NCBI RefSeq assembly: GCF_016086655.4
Contig: NC_052139.2
Location: 28,090,002 to 28,154,001, forward strand
Length of the DNA stretch: 64,000 bases
Source: Lepeophtheirus salmonis
Lineage: Eukaryota; Arthropoda; Copepoda; Siphonostomatoida; Caligidae
Direction of reading: 5' to 3'
The notes beneath the pieces were generated by a model. It made no database searches and had not been told where the DNA came from. It saw only the letters and a program-made list of their open reading frames with translations. Below are positions 11,136 through 23,160 of the stretch, piece after piece (the first letter of the stretch is position 1; every line of letters starts with the position of its first letter). The position numbers and the translations under genes were made by a program.

Positions 11136-13299
11136 GGAGATTGTACACGCCTGCCTTTTTTGTTGTTAGTCAGACATTTTTGCACTTAAAGACATTTGAT
11201 ACAAACAAAACATGGTGATTTATGTTGCAGCTGTCGTTTGGTTGGGTAATTAAACGGGGATAAAATCATAAATAAATGATACAGCATGTTTTGGGTCCAC
11301 CTCGCATTATATTGAACTATAATAAAAGCAGGGATTTTTTTTTGCAAGATTATTTGCAATGCTCATAATATTAATCTCATCTATAACTTTATACACCATC
11401 AAAATATTTAAGAAAAAGCTATATGATAAACAGATAAGGACATACGGTATCAATAAAGAAAATATAAAGATAGGTACAATACTAATTATATCTAATGTTA
11501 TTTCAAGAGCGACATCTTGTAGCCAAAGAAATCTCCTCAATTAGACAGAAGTGTTTCCCTACTATGTTTTCGTTTTTTTAGTTCTGCTTTAAACTATATA
11601 CTTACTGACCACTCTGAAGAGAGACCGGGACTAAGGGGGGAGTTGTTCAAAATACTAGAGTAAAAAATAGATTAAAAAAATTCGTCATGAAATGTTAATG
11701 AATGTCTGTAATTTGATGGTTACATTTCATGGAATTAGACAATTGACTTTTCCATGTACAATATACCTATTTATGTACTTACATTGTGTACAGATATATA
11801 TTCGTTTCAAAAATGTATTTACAAACGTATATTTAAACATATGTACAGTCATGCTTTGGACTACGAGCAAACAACTCAAAATTGGTTCATACCATAGTGA
11901 TGTGAAATACATATATAGATAATTTACTTGATGGCAAATGTGATTATAAAAGTATCAGTCCCAAAATTTTGATGTGCTCTCTGATCGTCATCTTAATTTT
12001 AAGCTTGCGTTCTTTAATATGAACAAAAACGATCATTTTGTATAAATGAAACTTGAGGTTTCACAGAACCAATTCCATGGAACATAAGCGTCTAAACGAG
12101 TATACGTCTTAAAAAGTGTCTACATTTGTATTTGTAAAAACATAATCCTTACCTAAATGTAGGCCACAATTATTATTTAGTTGAGCCTTTATCGAAAATT
12201 CCTTTAGTTACTCATCTTAGGTCAAGAAGTAATTCATGAATTTATTAAGTCTATATTTTATTCATTCATGTGAGACTTGGAAAATTGCAATACAAAAGCG
12301 ATATGAGCTCTTCCATTTCTTCGTGAGTTAGTCCTTGGTTACTAAAAAGTAAATATTCTGAGGGTTGAACTTCTTTACGGTCATTGTTTAAAATATTAAA
12401 TAAGGCTGAGAGCTAGTCGAACTTGGTTTAGGAGTCTTTGACGAATAAAGAGGCAAGGAGGCAAATATATGGACTCCTCTTGACAAACGAATGACTATTG
12501 TTCATGAATACATGAGATAGATTCACGAATAAAAAGTCGCTTAGTCGAATAATTAATTAGATGATTACCTATAATCTTTTGACAAATCAAGTAGTTGTCT
12601 TTGCATTATAGATAAATTAAATATGTTTGTTTATATTAAGTTATGTATTTTCTGAAAAGACAAGCCCTCTCCATGAATATAGAGCTCTAAACTAAGACCA
12701 AGTGAGATGAATCCAAGAAAAGTGATGCAATTTCGTGAGCTATTTAATGTCGTTGATAGTAAAAGTAGATACGTTAGAAAAATATGCGGCTACCTACCAT
12801 CTCCGGACAAGAAGACTCATCAATAAATATTCCTTTCTTTCTATCCATTGCGTTTTTTTCGATTTTTTCAAGCCTCAAGCCTCAACTAAGGCCGCGACTA
12901 TGATTAATTAACAAGCCACAAGTCAATGAAGCCCTTCGAAATAGACTCAGCATCCCAGATCCGTCATTCATTACTCCTTCTAATTATATTAAACATATAA
13001 ATAGCACAAGATTACAGATTACTTCGTTATCAATATTCCTTTTTTTTCCCGCCTAGCTTTATAATGAATCTAATTGAGATACAATAGCAAAGTTTGAATC
13101 GATAATAAAAAACCATAACAAGGGGGCGAGGATGTCATGCGACAAAATCTCCTTGAGTAAAACTTATCAATGGAAAAAATATAGTCGCAAAAATGTAAGG
13201 GACGAAAATGTTAGGGACAAAAATACCGGTCACGCAAACAATTGGTTTATTGATGATGTCAATTTGAACAAATAAGATAACACAGTGATTAATTTACTA
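11136..13299. other. no gene recognised
   Basis: Long AT-rich stretch. Open frames near 11307-11544 and 11692-11922 overlap on both strands and have AT-driven composition (Ile, Tyr, Phe, Asn), so they look like chance. The repeat GGGACGAAAATGTTAGGGAC near 13200 is a short tandem. Confidence 0.5.
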
Positions 13300-13980
13300 T
13301 CATGGTTGAGCGTATCTATTGGTATACATTTGATTTTTTTCAAACTGGAATGCCATTAGGTACAAAATAACGGAGAAGGATAGCAATACATCTTATTTCT
13401 AAAGAAAGCAAGCTGAGACGGTTGAAAAGGGCTAAGAAAATTATAATTTTCTTAAGGCCAACAAAAATTTGAGTAATTTTTTGGTATTGTCTGATGAAAA
13501 AAAAAATCCAGCTGGACCCCTGGTCTTGGATGTTTTGAAGTCTGCCTTTGACAGATGCTTACATCGAAGTTTTGAATAAAAAAATGCTACCTTTGGCCAG
13601 AAGGAAGATTGGGTCAACTTTGTTTTCACTCAAGACGAAGGTCCGTGTTACGGCGTCGCTAAGAACCAACCCTTCCTTAAAGACACCTTTCCGGACTTTA
13701 ATGAACTTAATATGTACCTGCCCTCCTCTCCAGATGCGAACTTCTTCGAGTACTATATCTAGGGGCATCTATAAGACTATACTGCACAGAAGTGTTCATT
13801 CTTTAGAGACTTCCATCAAGAGGGAGTGGATCAAGCTTGAGTCTGACTACCGAGTCAAGGACACCAAGGGATTAAGGCTTCTTATTGAGTTAATTATTAG
13901 AGCAGAGGGCTCACATTTTGAATAAAAATTGTGCCAAGTACTATTTTAAAAGGATTTTGTCAAATAAATTCCCTTACGTA
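13300..13980 (+). pseudogene. family B DD37D transposase, decayed
   Basis: The 5' part (TATTGGTATACATTTGATTT and later CAAACTGGAATGCCATTAGG) matches the left end of family B. The transposase is legible in shifting frames: ALTDAYIEVLNKKMLP; then QDEGPCYGVAKNQPFLKD (second Asp); then NMYLPSSPDANFFEYYI, with Glu at the third catalytic place, 37 residues after the second. A C-terminal stretch follows. There are several stops and at least two frameshifts. The terminal bases at the right end are not clear. Confidence 0.75.
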
Positions 13981-14734
13981 ACCCATTGTTTAGATTCTAC
14001 TCTTAGAAAATTGAAAAAAAATATAATGCGTACTACAAAATAAGATCAACCCTTTATATATTTTACTAGTAGGATATATTATTTATTTAATCCATTCTAT
14101 GGGTGAGAATTAGGTGTTGAATTAGTAGTCTCTCTATTATTAGTAGTATTTGCTTGTCAAACCAGGCTCAATGATAATTAATATATTAAATTGTTTAATA
14201 ATATGCATGTGGGTACTCATAAAAGTCAAGCAATTAATTAATTTTATAGCTAACTCTAAACAACGGGGAAGGATCATTCTGCATAATGAATGTCCACTTT
14301 TTTTTAATACCCTATAGTATCATAATAATAATGAAATATCCCTAAAGGTAAATGCTTTCAATTAGAAAGCTTTATATTTAAAAAAAAAAGAACATTTTAC
14401 AAGTGCTAATAATCCATTATGATGTCCTCTTTTACTCTCTCTATAAGTTATTCACAATGAAAATAATGATATTACTATTAGTGGTGAGTTGTAGTCTGAA
14501 AATCCTGGACCGTTTCGTGACCGTTAATATTTTGAGTGGACGGAGTTAAAAATGTTCTCTAAAGAAATATAAACGGGTCTCAAGGAACAATTAATTCCCT
14601 AGAGATTGATCTCATTTAAAACTCAGTATAGACAGAATATATAAATGAAATGTGCCAAAGTTAAAAATATTGCCCTACAATGACGTCATATTTAATTAAA
14701 TGTGTCGCATAATTTATATTTTGTTCTGAGTGAT
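13981..14734. other. no gene recognised
   Basis: AT-rich sequence with short A and T runs. GTCTGAAAATCCTGGACCG near 14495 may belong to the dispersed GGACCG-containing repeat also seen near 19140 and 56180. Confidence 0.45.
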
Positions 14735-14940
14735 CTATTAAAATCCAAACACTTTGAAAATGAAACTTCAACAAGTTATAAATTATTAATTAAAGTTAGA
14801 ATTTCCACAAAGTTAATACTATTAATATATGACGTGTCTGAGTTATCTTAGTTATTAATTTAGCCGTCCTTAGCGGCAATGAAGGCTACTAGGTGGTGGA
14901 GGAAGGACTTGATTAATAATATGTATCCTGCCGGTATGTA
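14735..14940 (-). repeat. family A terminal fragment
   Basis: The run ACACTTTGAAAATGAAACTT, followed by CAACAAGTTATAAATTATTAA and GCCGTCCTTAGCGGCAATGA, matches the left third of family A copies at 40871 and 49598. The extreme end is lost. The element at 14973 begins about 30 bp downstream. Confidence 0.65.
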
Positions 14941-14972
14941 AAAATAAAAGAAACTGAAAATTAACGTAACTA

Positions 14973-16248
14973 CAGGGTGTCCACGATAAATTGGAACTAT
15001 CTTAAAATTCAACCTGCTTGATAAAAAAGGAATTTGGAGTGTATTTGTTAATATGAAAAAGTTAGACATGATATTAAACAATAAATGTATTCAACATGTC
15101 CTCCCTCAGCAGCCACCATCCTCTCCATCCTGCCCCTAAAGGATTTGCACACCCTGATGACTTACGCGGAATCGACAGCACTCCAATTCCTCGTAATGGA
15201 GCCCTTCAGGGCCGCGATGCTCTTGTGGCTCACCTTGCACACCTCCCTCTCCAACTTCCCCTGCCAGTAGTAATCACAAGGATTGAGGTAGGATGAGTTG
15301 GAGGGCCAGGTGTTGCAATCCCAGGAAGTGATGTCGTAGGAGTTGAAGAGATTAGTGGTCCTCATGGCGATGTGTGTGGGCGATGAGTCTTGTTGGAATA
15401 TGAACTCCCTCCCAGCAGCTGTATCCTTCATCCAGGAGATGACGAACTCCTCCATGACTTCGCAGTACCTTATTGCGTTAACCCTTTCCTTGGAATTGAA
15501 GAAGAAAGGAGGCATCACCTCACCGGTGCTGCAACTGACACCCAGGGTCATCACAGAGGCCAGGAACTTTGTGGTGAAGGCCGAAGGGACCTTTTCTCTC
15601 TCCTGGGCAAGCGACCTGTCATTCTAGACGTTGTAGCTTCTGTCGACAGTCCAGTTCTACTCGTTGGAGAAGAAGGTGCTTCTTCCTCCATGGCTCTTCA
15701 AGTCATTGAGGAGACGCTTACCGTTGGTGAGCCTGGTGGCCTTCATGGATGCCGTGAGGATGTGTTGTTTGGCCATTCGGTATGACCTGTACCCGAGGTC
15801 CTCATTCACAGCCTTGGAGACCCGCTGCTTGCTCACTCCACAGTTATTGGCCAACCTGGACAAGGAAGTCTCCGGCAAAGCCTTGATGGACTTACAGAGG
15901 CCTTCAAGGAAGCGGGGAGTGCGGATACAGTCACTTCTCATGTTATGGGCCTTGCGGCAGACCTTCCCTTCAATCTCCCAGGAATTGAAGACCCGGTGCA
16001 CCATGGTCTTGGGGTAGTTAAGAAGCTTGTAGATAGTAGAGGGCTTGTGTGCCACGCGAGCCATTTCGAGGATGGCGTTTCTCCTTGCTTGTTCCATGAT
16101 GACTATTGTTTGTTGTCAAAACAATTGTGGTGGAAGTTATAGTGTACTGTTCACGTAACCTTTTATATTAGTATGATTTAACCCCAAATATCCACATTAT
16201 GGATCAGGATGAAGTTTAAAGTAGTTCCAATTTATCGTGGACACCTTG
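14973..16248 (-). mobile_element. nearly full-length DD37D mariner-like element
   Basis: It is flanked by TA on both sides. The left end reads CAGGGTGTCCACGATAAATT; the complement of the right end reads CAAGGTGTCCACGATAAATT. The match extends to about 40 bp with few mismatches. The 1276-bp element contains one 350-codon transposase frame on the minus strand. It is the best preserved DD37D copy in the window and could serve as a reference for the lineage. Confidence 0.9.
15048..16097 (-). pseudogene. DD37D transposase, single frame with three stops and Asp-to-Asn change
   Basis: It starts MEQARRNAILEMARV, with a helix-turn-helix (RLANNCGVSKQRVSKAV). The catalytic region reads STFFSNE, where family members have FSDE, so the first Asp is Asn here. 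QQDSSPTHIA holds the second Asp and NPCDYYWQGKLE the third, with 37 residues between them by count. Three in-frame stops (two TAG shortly after FSNE, one TAA after NWSAVDSA) interrupt an otherwise continuous frame that ends at TAA 15048-15050. There is no frameshift. The intact protein would have been 349 residues, close to the usual length of such transposases. Confidence 0.9.
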
Positions 16249-16259
16249 TACATTTTGGT

Positions 16260-16770
16260 CAATGACATTCTTACATTTATTGTGTCACGCAACCTTTTCC
16301 TTGAAATAAAACAGAAAAAAGGACTACAATTTGTTGGTAATTAGCAAATTCTTTTCAAGTATGAAATTCCTATTCAATCATCTTTGGAATTGCTTAAAGC
16401 TTTAAAGGAGCTTATTCTAGTTCAACCAATCAGTGTTCATAAAATTGATTAGGATAAAAGAAGCAGAAGTATTTACTGCTGACAAAAACTATATTTTATA
16501 TCTGCGTATTGGCAGTTAACCATAGTGATAAAAACATGGATTGATTTATGTGTAGAAGATATTAAATCAAATGTATTGCATAAATCATGTTTCACGTCGT
16601 TATTTTATTTTATCACACACCCTTTCCAAACATAAAAAAGGCCAAAAATCAGTTGGTAGTAGCCGGTACGCAATTCTTCCTTACTATGGCAATATTATTC
16701 TTTAATTGTTTGGAATTATTCACAGGTTCAGAAGCTCAAATTATCAAGCAACCAACCAACATTTAAAACA
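16260..16770. repeat. two divergent copies of a dispersed noncoding repeat (family T)
   Basis: 16262-16440 and 16590-16760 share TCACGCAACCTTTTCC-like starts, then AAAAAAGG.C.AAAATCAGTTGGTA, then GGAATTATTCA or GGAATTGCTTAAAG. A third copy lies at 57035-57190. None of them encodes an obvious protein. The type is unknown. Confidence 0.5.
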
Positions 16771-17539
16771 CAGATTAGGAGAAAAGAAGTCGAAATATTG
16801 ACATCTGACAACAAAATTAATTACATTCTGTGTTCCTTGTGTTCTCGGGATAATGCCTGATTAAAAGACCTTACATATAAATCCGACAGATTGGGTAGAA
16901 AATGGGTCCATCGATAGAGAACAAATTAAATTGGTCTATATAATATGACTGAAAATAACTACATTTCGAAAACGATTTTATTTTGGTCGATGTCCTGAAA
17001 AGACTGGTCTGGACTGTGAATATATCGGTCTTAATTGCTGTAGACAAAAACACTTATAACAAAACCGAAAAAAATCGTTCTCGGACCGAGTTTCAACACT
17101 AATAATTAGTTATTATCATTTGTGTAACAACTTCCATTAGTATTTCATATGAGTGGTGATTGGTGAAGCCCCACTTCCTCCCACTTTCATTTTTTGGACT
17201 AACAATAAAGAATTGTTCATTTAATATGTAGTGTGTACTCATGAATATTTTACAAATAAAATCATCCACAATGAAGAGAGAAACAGATCCCTTACTTCTA
17301 CATATTTAAACAGTAAAACTTCGGTTTGTGAGTAGTTAAGGCAGTGTTTTTCATACTTTTTATGCTTTAAACAAAAGGAGTTTAACTGTATATTGAATGA
17401 GTACCCAAAACTAGTCGCATTTATTACGGTTTCATGCCCGGTATTTGTAATAACGAGGTTTCATGAAGGAGCCAAATGACAGCTGAAGCAAATCAAGATT
17501 AATTTTGTATTTATTCCGTATTTCTAAGGGTATGATATC
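16771..17539. other. no gene recognised
   Basis: AT-rich sequence. The stretch near 17060-17100 (AAAATCGTTCTCGGACCGAG, then CAACACTAAT) resembles other GGACC...CAACACT sequences near 19130-19160 and 49550-49595. These may be ends of an old repeat. Confidence 0.4.
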
Positions 17540-17842
17540 TCCTCCGCGCCGCTAACAGTGTCAACAAGGCTACAGAGTCAGTTTGCATCTCTTCCCAAAC
17601 GTCAAGATGTCTATTTTACCCTCATGCCCCAAATTCGCAACTTCTGGCATGCATCTATGTGGCCCGCCTTCAATCCTGAACTCAATCCCTTGGACTTTGC
17701 TGTATGGAGTGTTTTGGAGAAGAATTTCAATCACAATTGACATAAAAAGTTTTGATTCTCGCCGAGCTCCTATTCGTAGAGCGTGGTAGGCCATTGACAG
17801 CCATTTTAACCATGATTTTGCAAGTTTTGGATTCCCACTCTG
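17540..17842 (+). pseudogene. DD37D transposase C-terminal remnant
   Basis: The frame contains WPAFNPELNPLDFAVWSVLE, the third-Asp motif. A stop follows in FNHN, and then a shifted C-terminal part (KSFDSRRAPIRRAW). The right end GATTCCCACTCTG abuts TA at 17843-17844. It matches the end ACTCCCCACTCTG of the copy at 58278-58676. The N-terminal half is absent. Confidence 0.7.
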
Positions 17843-17844
17843 TA

Positions 17845-18537
17845 TAACTACAAGAAGTTTCTAGATGACTTAAAAACCTTCTTGAAAAAGTACCACATAT
17901 CAAAACACCATCTTTATCAACATATTTAATCAAAGTACTTACATATATCTATATACCAATGGGGGATGAACAAAAAAAAAAAAACAGCCTATATTAGCCA
18001 ATTGTAGTTACTGTATTATTTGTGCTACGTTTCGGTTTGAAAATTGTAGACCGGTCTGTAACTGTTAAATAGTTTCGTGTATCCAACTGATTTGCACTTT
18101 TAAAAATGTTCGATCTAGACTGATATTAAACAAAAACTCCGTATGGATTGTTTTTTACAAAATAGTCATGTTTAAAATTCGGTGTTGGCACTGCGTTACT
18201 TTGCTAACAAGGAAATGTACGCCATAGTTTGTTGACTTCTGTTCAAGTATCTAATTCATATCTCCTTATTTGTGTTTGAAAGGTAATCGGTTGAACTAGA
18301 ATTCGCTTTTTTTAAGCTGTGTACAATTCCTAACAATTATTGACTAATAATTTCATAGTCAGGAGAAATTAGCTGATTGATAAAATAAATGTAGCGAGGA
18401 GTATAAATGAAATGTTGAGGTGTTATCTGTTTTTCAAAAACGTGAGCATTGGCCTACATTCAGTGGAAAAAATTACCAGGAAGTATTAATTTAAATTGCC
18501 AACGCTGAAATTATTTTAAAACTTTTTTTTTTAGCTG
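17845..18537. other. no gene recognised
   Basis: AT-rich sequence. A 68-codon minus frame near 17727-17933 is only partly outside the remnant before it and has no known motif. Confidence 0.45.
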
Positions 18538-19017
18538 TACTGTCTTTTATTATAATGCCAAGTTTGAGCGTGATTCGTAGACCAATGAGTCTACCTCACT
18601 ATTGCTCCACATGTTTTCAAAATGCATTTTTTCTCCCTCCATTATGATGATCCTTGGATTGTTAGCATGTCACACTCGTACACCTACGTTACCAGTTATA
18701 ATGCGTTCCATGAACGTTGGGTCCGAGTTTGTACGATCAAGCATTTCCGAATAGACTTGCTCACGGTACTGTTTTGCAGAAAATTATTTTTTAATAAGCC
18801 GTGCTACGACTCCTCTTATACCCAAAGTTTTGTTCAGATTTGTACGACGAACTGAGTTGTATGAGATGTTAAGGCAATGTGATAACTCTTTGAAGCTGGT
18901 ATGACAATTTTTTGTTCAATAATTCAATAATCGTGGAGCGCTATTGAGGTAGACTGACTTATCTAGCTGATGCAAGCAGACTACACTCAAACTTGGAATC
19001 ATAATGAAAGACAGTGA
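18538..19017 (-). mobile_element. internally deleted DD34D mariner element with ~40-bp terminal repeats
   Basis: The left end reads ACTGTCTTTTATTATAATGC. The complement of the right end reads ACTGTCTTTCATTATGATTC. Both continue CAAGTTTGAG. The minus strand between them encodes part of a transposase: LNISYNSVRRTNLNKTLGIR, then YREQVYSEMLDRTNSDPTFM, then ERIITGNVGV. The family motif is ITGDETW, so the first catalytic Asp is Asn. Everything after it, including the second and third Asp, is deleted. The N-terminal helix-turn-helix portion is only partly kept. Confidence 0.75.
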
Positions 19018-19570
19018 TCCTGAACTAGTAAATAAAATGTTTTTAAATCCCTTCAGTGCAGGCCATTTAAATTAACCATTTCCGATAGTTTTTTCCTATG
19101 GAATGATAGGACCGGTTATACGACTGGACTGAACCGAATCATTAAGGACCGTCACAACACTGGCTCATATGCTATTCATTTTCTGAAATAACATCAGGTC
19201 AACTGTTCTCATGTGCTTCCATACGGTGCATATTCGATCAATATGATAGAGTATTACTAATTAGAACGCCTCAAAAATGCAATAAGGACATACATTGCCC
19301 CTAATTGGATAATTAAAACATGCAATTAAGATCAATGTCACGTTATTGCTAGTTGTTAAACATGGGAGAATTTTAAACTAGACAAAAAATTGCATTTTCG
19401 TAGTTAATATTGTTGGAGAGCAAGAGTCTATTGAGGTCTTTTGAACGATGACTTAAATACTTCTTTAACTTACTTTAGGATTTTCCTATTACTCGAGGGA
19501 TTGCTACCATATGGTCGTTTGGGATTTTGAGATCCACAGTCAGTCTCTCCCAATGTACTGCGTGTATCAT
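19018..19570. other. no gene recognised
   Basis: AT-rich sequence. AGGACCGGTTATACGACTGG near 19108 and GGACCGTCACAACACTGG near 19147 may be ends of an old repeat. Confidence 0.4.
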
Positions 19571-19690
19571 TACGGAGTGGTCCATCAAAATATGAAGACT
19601 TTGATTTTTTAAACTTCAATTTATTAATTAAAAATGGAATTGAAACAAAATAAATACTGTCTATAGAGATCTCTTGATCATAAATATAGT
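19571..19690 (-). repeat. family A left-end fragment
   Basis: TACGGAGTGGTCCATC begins the fragment, followed by AAGACTTTGATTTTTTAAAC, TTCAATTTATTAATTAAAAA and TGGAATTGAAACAAAATAAA. This is the same order as in the left end of the 40871 copy. No transposase sequence remains. Confidence 0.7.
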
Positions 19691-21639
19691 CGAACTATAA
19701 ATGAACACTTTGGACTTTGTCAATAAATTGAACCATATTATAGAAATACTAGTTTAATATAATTCATTGAAGGCTTTATATGTAATTCACACTCAATTTT
19801 AAGAAAATCATTAATCATCTGCCTTATTCTACCCAAAAAGCATTTCATTGCAAACATATAGCATATAGCTAGCTTTAAGTCTCATTCACCTTTACTAAGG
19901 TCTTTTACATGAGATTTTATTCCTCTAAGAATATCAAATAAATCTAAAAAGTGTATTGATTTTCACTTCCGTGCTTTTGTATAGTAAATTATTCTTTATT
20001 GATGATATAACATTTCAATAAAAAGGTTAGAACCAAGAATCGGTCATCCATGAGGAATAGTTTTATTAATTGTCTCCCAAATTTAATTCTTTATTTCATT
20101 TTCTTGAGGGTATTTGGATGGCAGATTAATAAACAGGGTTGAAATCGGAGGGTGTAACCACCATCAGATTAGTTCTGGTAAGAGATGTTTAATTTCCTAT
20201 ATCCTACACAATCATTTTATTAATTTCAGTAGTTAGAGTTACTTGAAGGCATTATAGGCTAGTACATAAGAATCATACAAATTAAGTTGTATTTTATAAA
20301 GTCACGTGAAAACGCTCTGTTCTCTTCCTATCGCCTCACTCTGTCCATAAATGATTCCGAGTCTCCATTGTATCTCCACAAAGTTTGTATATGCATCTTT
20401 CACCATTCCCATGTTTTTAGCGTGGGTGGCAAAAACATATTGGCCAAGAGACAATTTGCTGAATTCCTTGGGGGATCCTCAAAGATTTCGGTATTATCTT
20501 CTATTCTTTTTTTTTCTTTTCAATTCTCCTTCTCACGCTTGGCAACTCTGGAGGTGATATCCCCGGCCTATTTCTACTCATAGAATAATGTTTTTTCCTA
20601 CATCAATTCTTTTAAGAAAATGAGTCATGTCTCTCTTACGTTTTTCAACTTTTTTCTTTTGTGGTCCCTCTGAGGATTTTTGTTTGGGTTTTAGTGCCAT
20701 CTTCCAGGGATGGTAGAAGAAAACTTAATTGAATAGGTTTACATCTCTTGTGTACATATATTCTATATAAGTATACGAAACATAAAACAAAACACTTAAA
20801 TTTTCTTACATATTTTGGTAATTCATTATAATTCATTTCAATCTTAAGCGCCCGCAAGGTTTTATTCCCTCGAGGTTGTGTGAATGTATTGTTTGCTTAG
20901 TGTGATGTTACTTTTGTTTATTTGGTCTAAAGCAATTGATCAAAAATAATTTCGTGTTTTAATTTTACAATTCCAAGTAATCGAAAAAATGGCTTAAAAA
21001 GCCAATTTTGAACGACCAAAACATGTTTTCTTTGTTAAGTGCGAACATCTCAGCCCATGTGTAACATAACAACCCAACGGCTCTGTGTCTTCTGTAATTA
21101 TTCTCATTTGAGTCGGTAAGGCATTATATTTCTCCATTTGTTTTTAATGATTATGTCCTGATGAATTACGATATTTATGTATTATTTTTTCATTATTTCC
21201 TATTCTCCAACTCATTCGTCATTTATTTTTTGTTTGTGTTAAAGGTATGTTAAGACCCCCTTATTAAGAGAGAAATTCATTAATATGTTGGTTGTCCTAT
21301 GTATAATTGATTTCCGAGTCACCTCACTTTTGTGTATGACTGTTAATCTACCTACACAATATTAATTAAGATGTAATTAGTAGGTTGAATGTTAAAATAT
21401 ATGAATGTAGGATATTGTGTGTATACTTTAAAACATAGCAAATTAACAAAAGTTTAACCATATAAGTAGCCTTTAATGAATAGCAATTAACACATATGAC
21501 GAAATGTTTTTTATGTATAAATAAATAAAACACATGTGTCATATCCGAGTTTACACTAGGGATGGTTTTTCAAATTGTATTATTTAAATACTAGTTTGTT
21601 AAGACAGTGAAAACAAAATTAAGTTGATTCCCATTCAAT
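19691..21639. other. no gene recognised
   Basis: AT-rich unique-looking sequence. The 98-codon plus frame at 20287-20583 overlaps another open frame and lacks domains. I do not call it a gene. Confidence 0.45.
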
Positions 21640-22345
21640 TATAACTAAAGTCGACATTTTTTGTTCAATATGACCTCCACCTCTCTCTTGAAAGCCACTC
21701 AAGCCTTACATATGTAGTCATCTAACAAGTCAGCTATTGAAGACTAGATATTGGACAGAAAAGATCTCACACACACCATTGAGTATTATTGCAGGCAGAT
21801 TCCTTGATCTTTTCATAGATGTTATAATCCAAAGGATTATGATCGAGAGAGCATGGAAGTCACATGTTCTTGGACACCTTCAAAAGAAGCTTGGTTCAAG
21901 ACATGATTGATCCTTTTGGGTGGGTATGGTAATGAGCTGTTTCTTCTTCCTCACTCTTTTTCTTTAATGATTTATTATATTCTTGGCTGCAAATTGTCCT
22001 CACTGGATTTATAGACAGGCAGTTTTTGAAAGTAATAATCCTGGCCTTTATTCGATGTCCCATATCAAGAGGGGTCACCTATGAATCAGTAGATCATTTA
22101 AGTAATGCCAACTCTTCCATGTCCATGGCCTAATTTTCAAAAGATAAGTCCATAGAGCGATATACCGTGTCAAAAGTGTTCAAGGCTTCTGGGAGGAAAT
22201 CAAAAGGTTTTGTAGAGAGGTCATTCTTGAATCAAAAGCATTTGCAATCCCTTATGAAATGTTATAGAAGACTCTCAATGACTTTTGAATCAATCTCCTG
22301 GCACTCCAGAGCCTGGACCACCTCTAACAGCATAACAAGACAAAA
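21640..22345 (-). pseudogene. DD37D transposase remnant, heavily decayed
   Basis: The minus strand near 21850-21640 reads NPLDYNIYEKIKESACNNT (third-Asp motif and following helix), then SSIADLLDDYICKA and FKREVEVILNKK at the C terminus, in shifting frames with stops. The upstream part to about 22345 is alignable only in fragments. Terminal repeats were not found. Confidence 0.55.
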
Positions 22346-22450
22346 TGGTGGTAAGTAGAGACCAAAAACTACTGAGTCAGCCACAGCAACGTTGTTGACC
22401 TCAGCTCCTCATGAATTAAGAGTAGCCTACATACTACTACATGCAGCTAC

Positions 22451-22600
22451 ATACAGGATCATCCACAGGGGGTGGGCTGGAAGGGGTGTAGCCCCCCTCT
22501 CTAAAAAAAAAAAATAAAGGATTTTTTGCTTTTACTAGAAAATATAATCTAATTATACAATTGTTTTTACAAAAAATCTCTCTTTAATATTTACCCTATC
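22451..22600. repeat. family X repeat, left part (copy X3)
   Basis: ATACAGGATCATCCACAGGG is followed by GGGCTGGAAGGGGTGTAGCC and CCCCTCTC, the GC-rich terminal hairpin of family X. An AT-rich run follows. The right end is missing. Confidence 0.6.
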
Positions 22601-22719
22601 CGAATTCATTCAATTTCATTAAAACTTTAATCAAGTACAGACTGCAAGGGGTTGCAAGACTTATTCAATTCCACGTAAAATCTTGATCAAGTTGATCACT
22701 TCTCCTTTTTTTTGTCTGT

Positions 22720-23160
22720 GTCATTGCTATTAATATGGAATATACTTAGTGGATATTTGACTCTCAAATATGTACTTTACATTGGTACCACTGACGTGAT
22801 TCGAAAAATGCCCCGAAAGCAATCTTCCACACCAATGTCTACCCCAAAACAAGCAGCGCTGATTAAATCGGAAGAGGGGAATTTAGGTATGGCCGTCACG
22901 GAACTCAACCATCCTAACTTCTGTTGTTCAGACGTTGAAAACTGGCTACAGATAATTGAATTTCAATTAGATTTATCTTACCAAAGTTAAATACAGGCTT
23001 ATGGCGTACGCATTGCCAGGTGAGTTTTGTTAATACCATTCCTATTTGTGAGGAGAATCTCACTTATGAGGGAGTGAAAAATCATTTTATCTCTGTAATT
23101 ATATGGACTATCATCTTCCAAAAGGATTAAAGAATCGCCGACATGACTATATATTTAATT
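22720..23160 (+). pseudogene. LTR-retrotransposon gag-like remnant
   Basis: One frame from about 22809 reads MPRKQSSTPMSTPKQAAL and then LNHPNFCCSDVENWLQIIEF. After a frame change it continues KVKYRLMAYALPGEF, then VNTIPICEENLTYEGVKNHF. The pattern (DVE.W....E.QF, then K...A...LPGE, then .Y..VK..) is that of Ty3/Gypsy-type capsid proteins in arthropods. Stops and frame changes show it is broken. No protease or reverse transcriptase follows. Confidence 0.55.

Noticed and set aside
13548..13925. A DD37E transposase lineage in family B
   Set aside because: The Glu at the third catalytic place occurs in a copy with many stops, and a sister copy at 44930 has Asp. It is more likely a neutral change.
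15390..15785. Plus-strand open frames across 15085-16142
   Set aside because: They are on the opposite strand of the DD37D transposase, whose codons explain the sequence.
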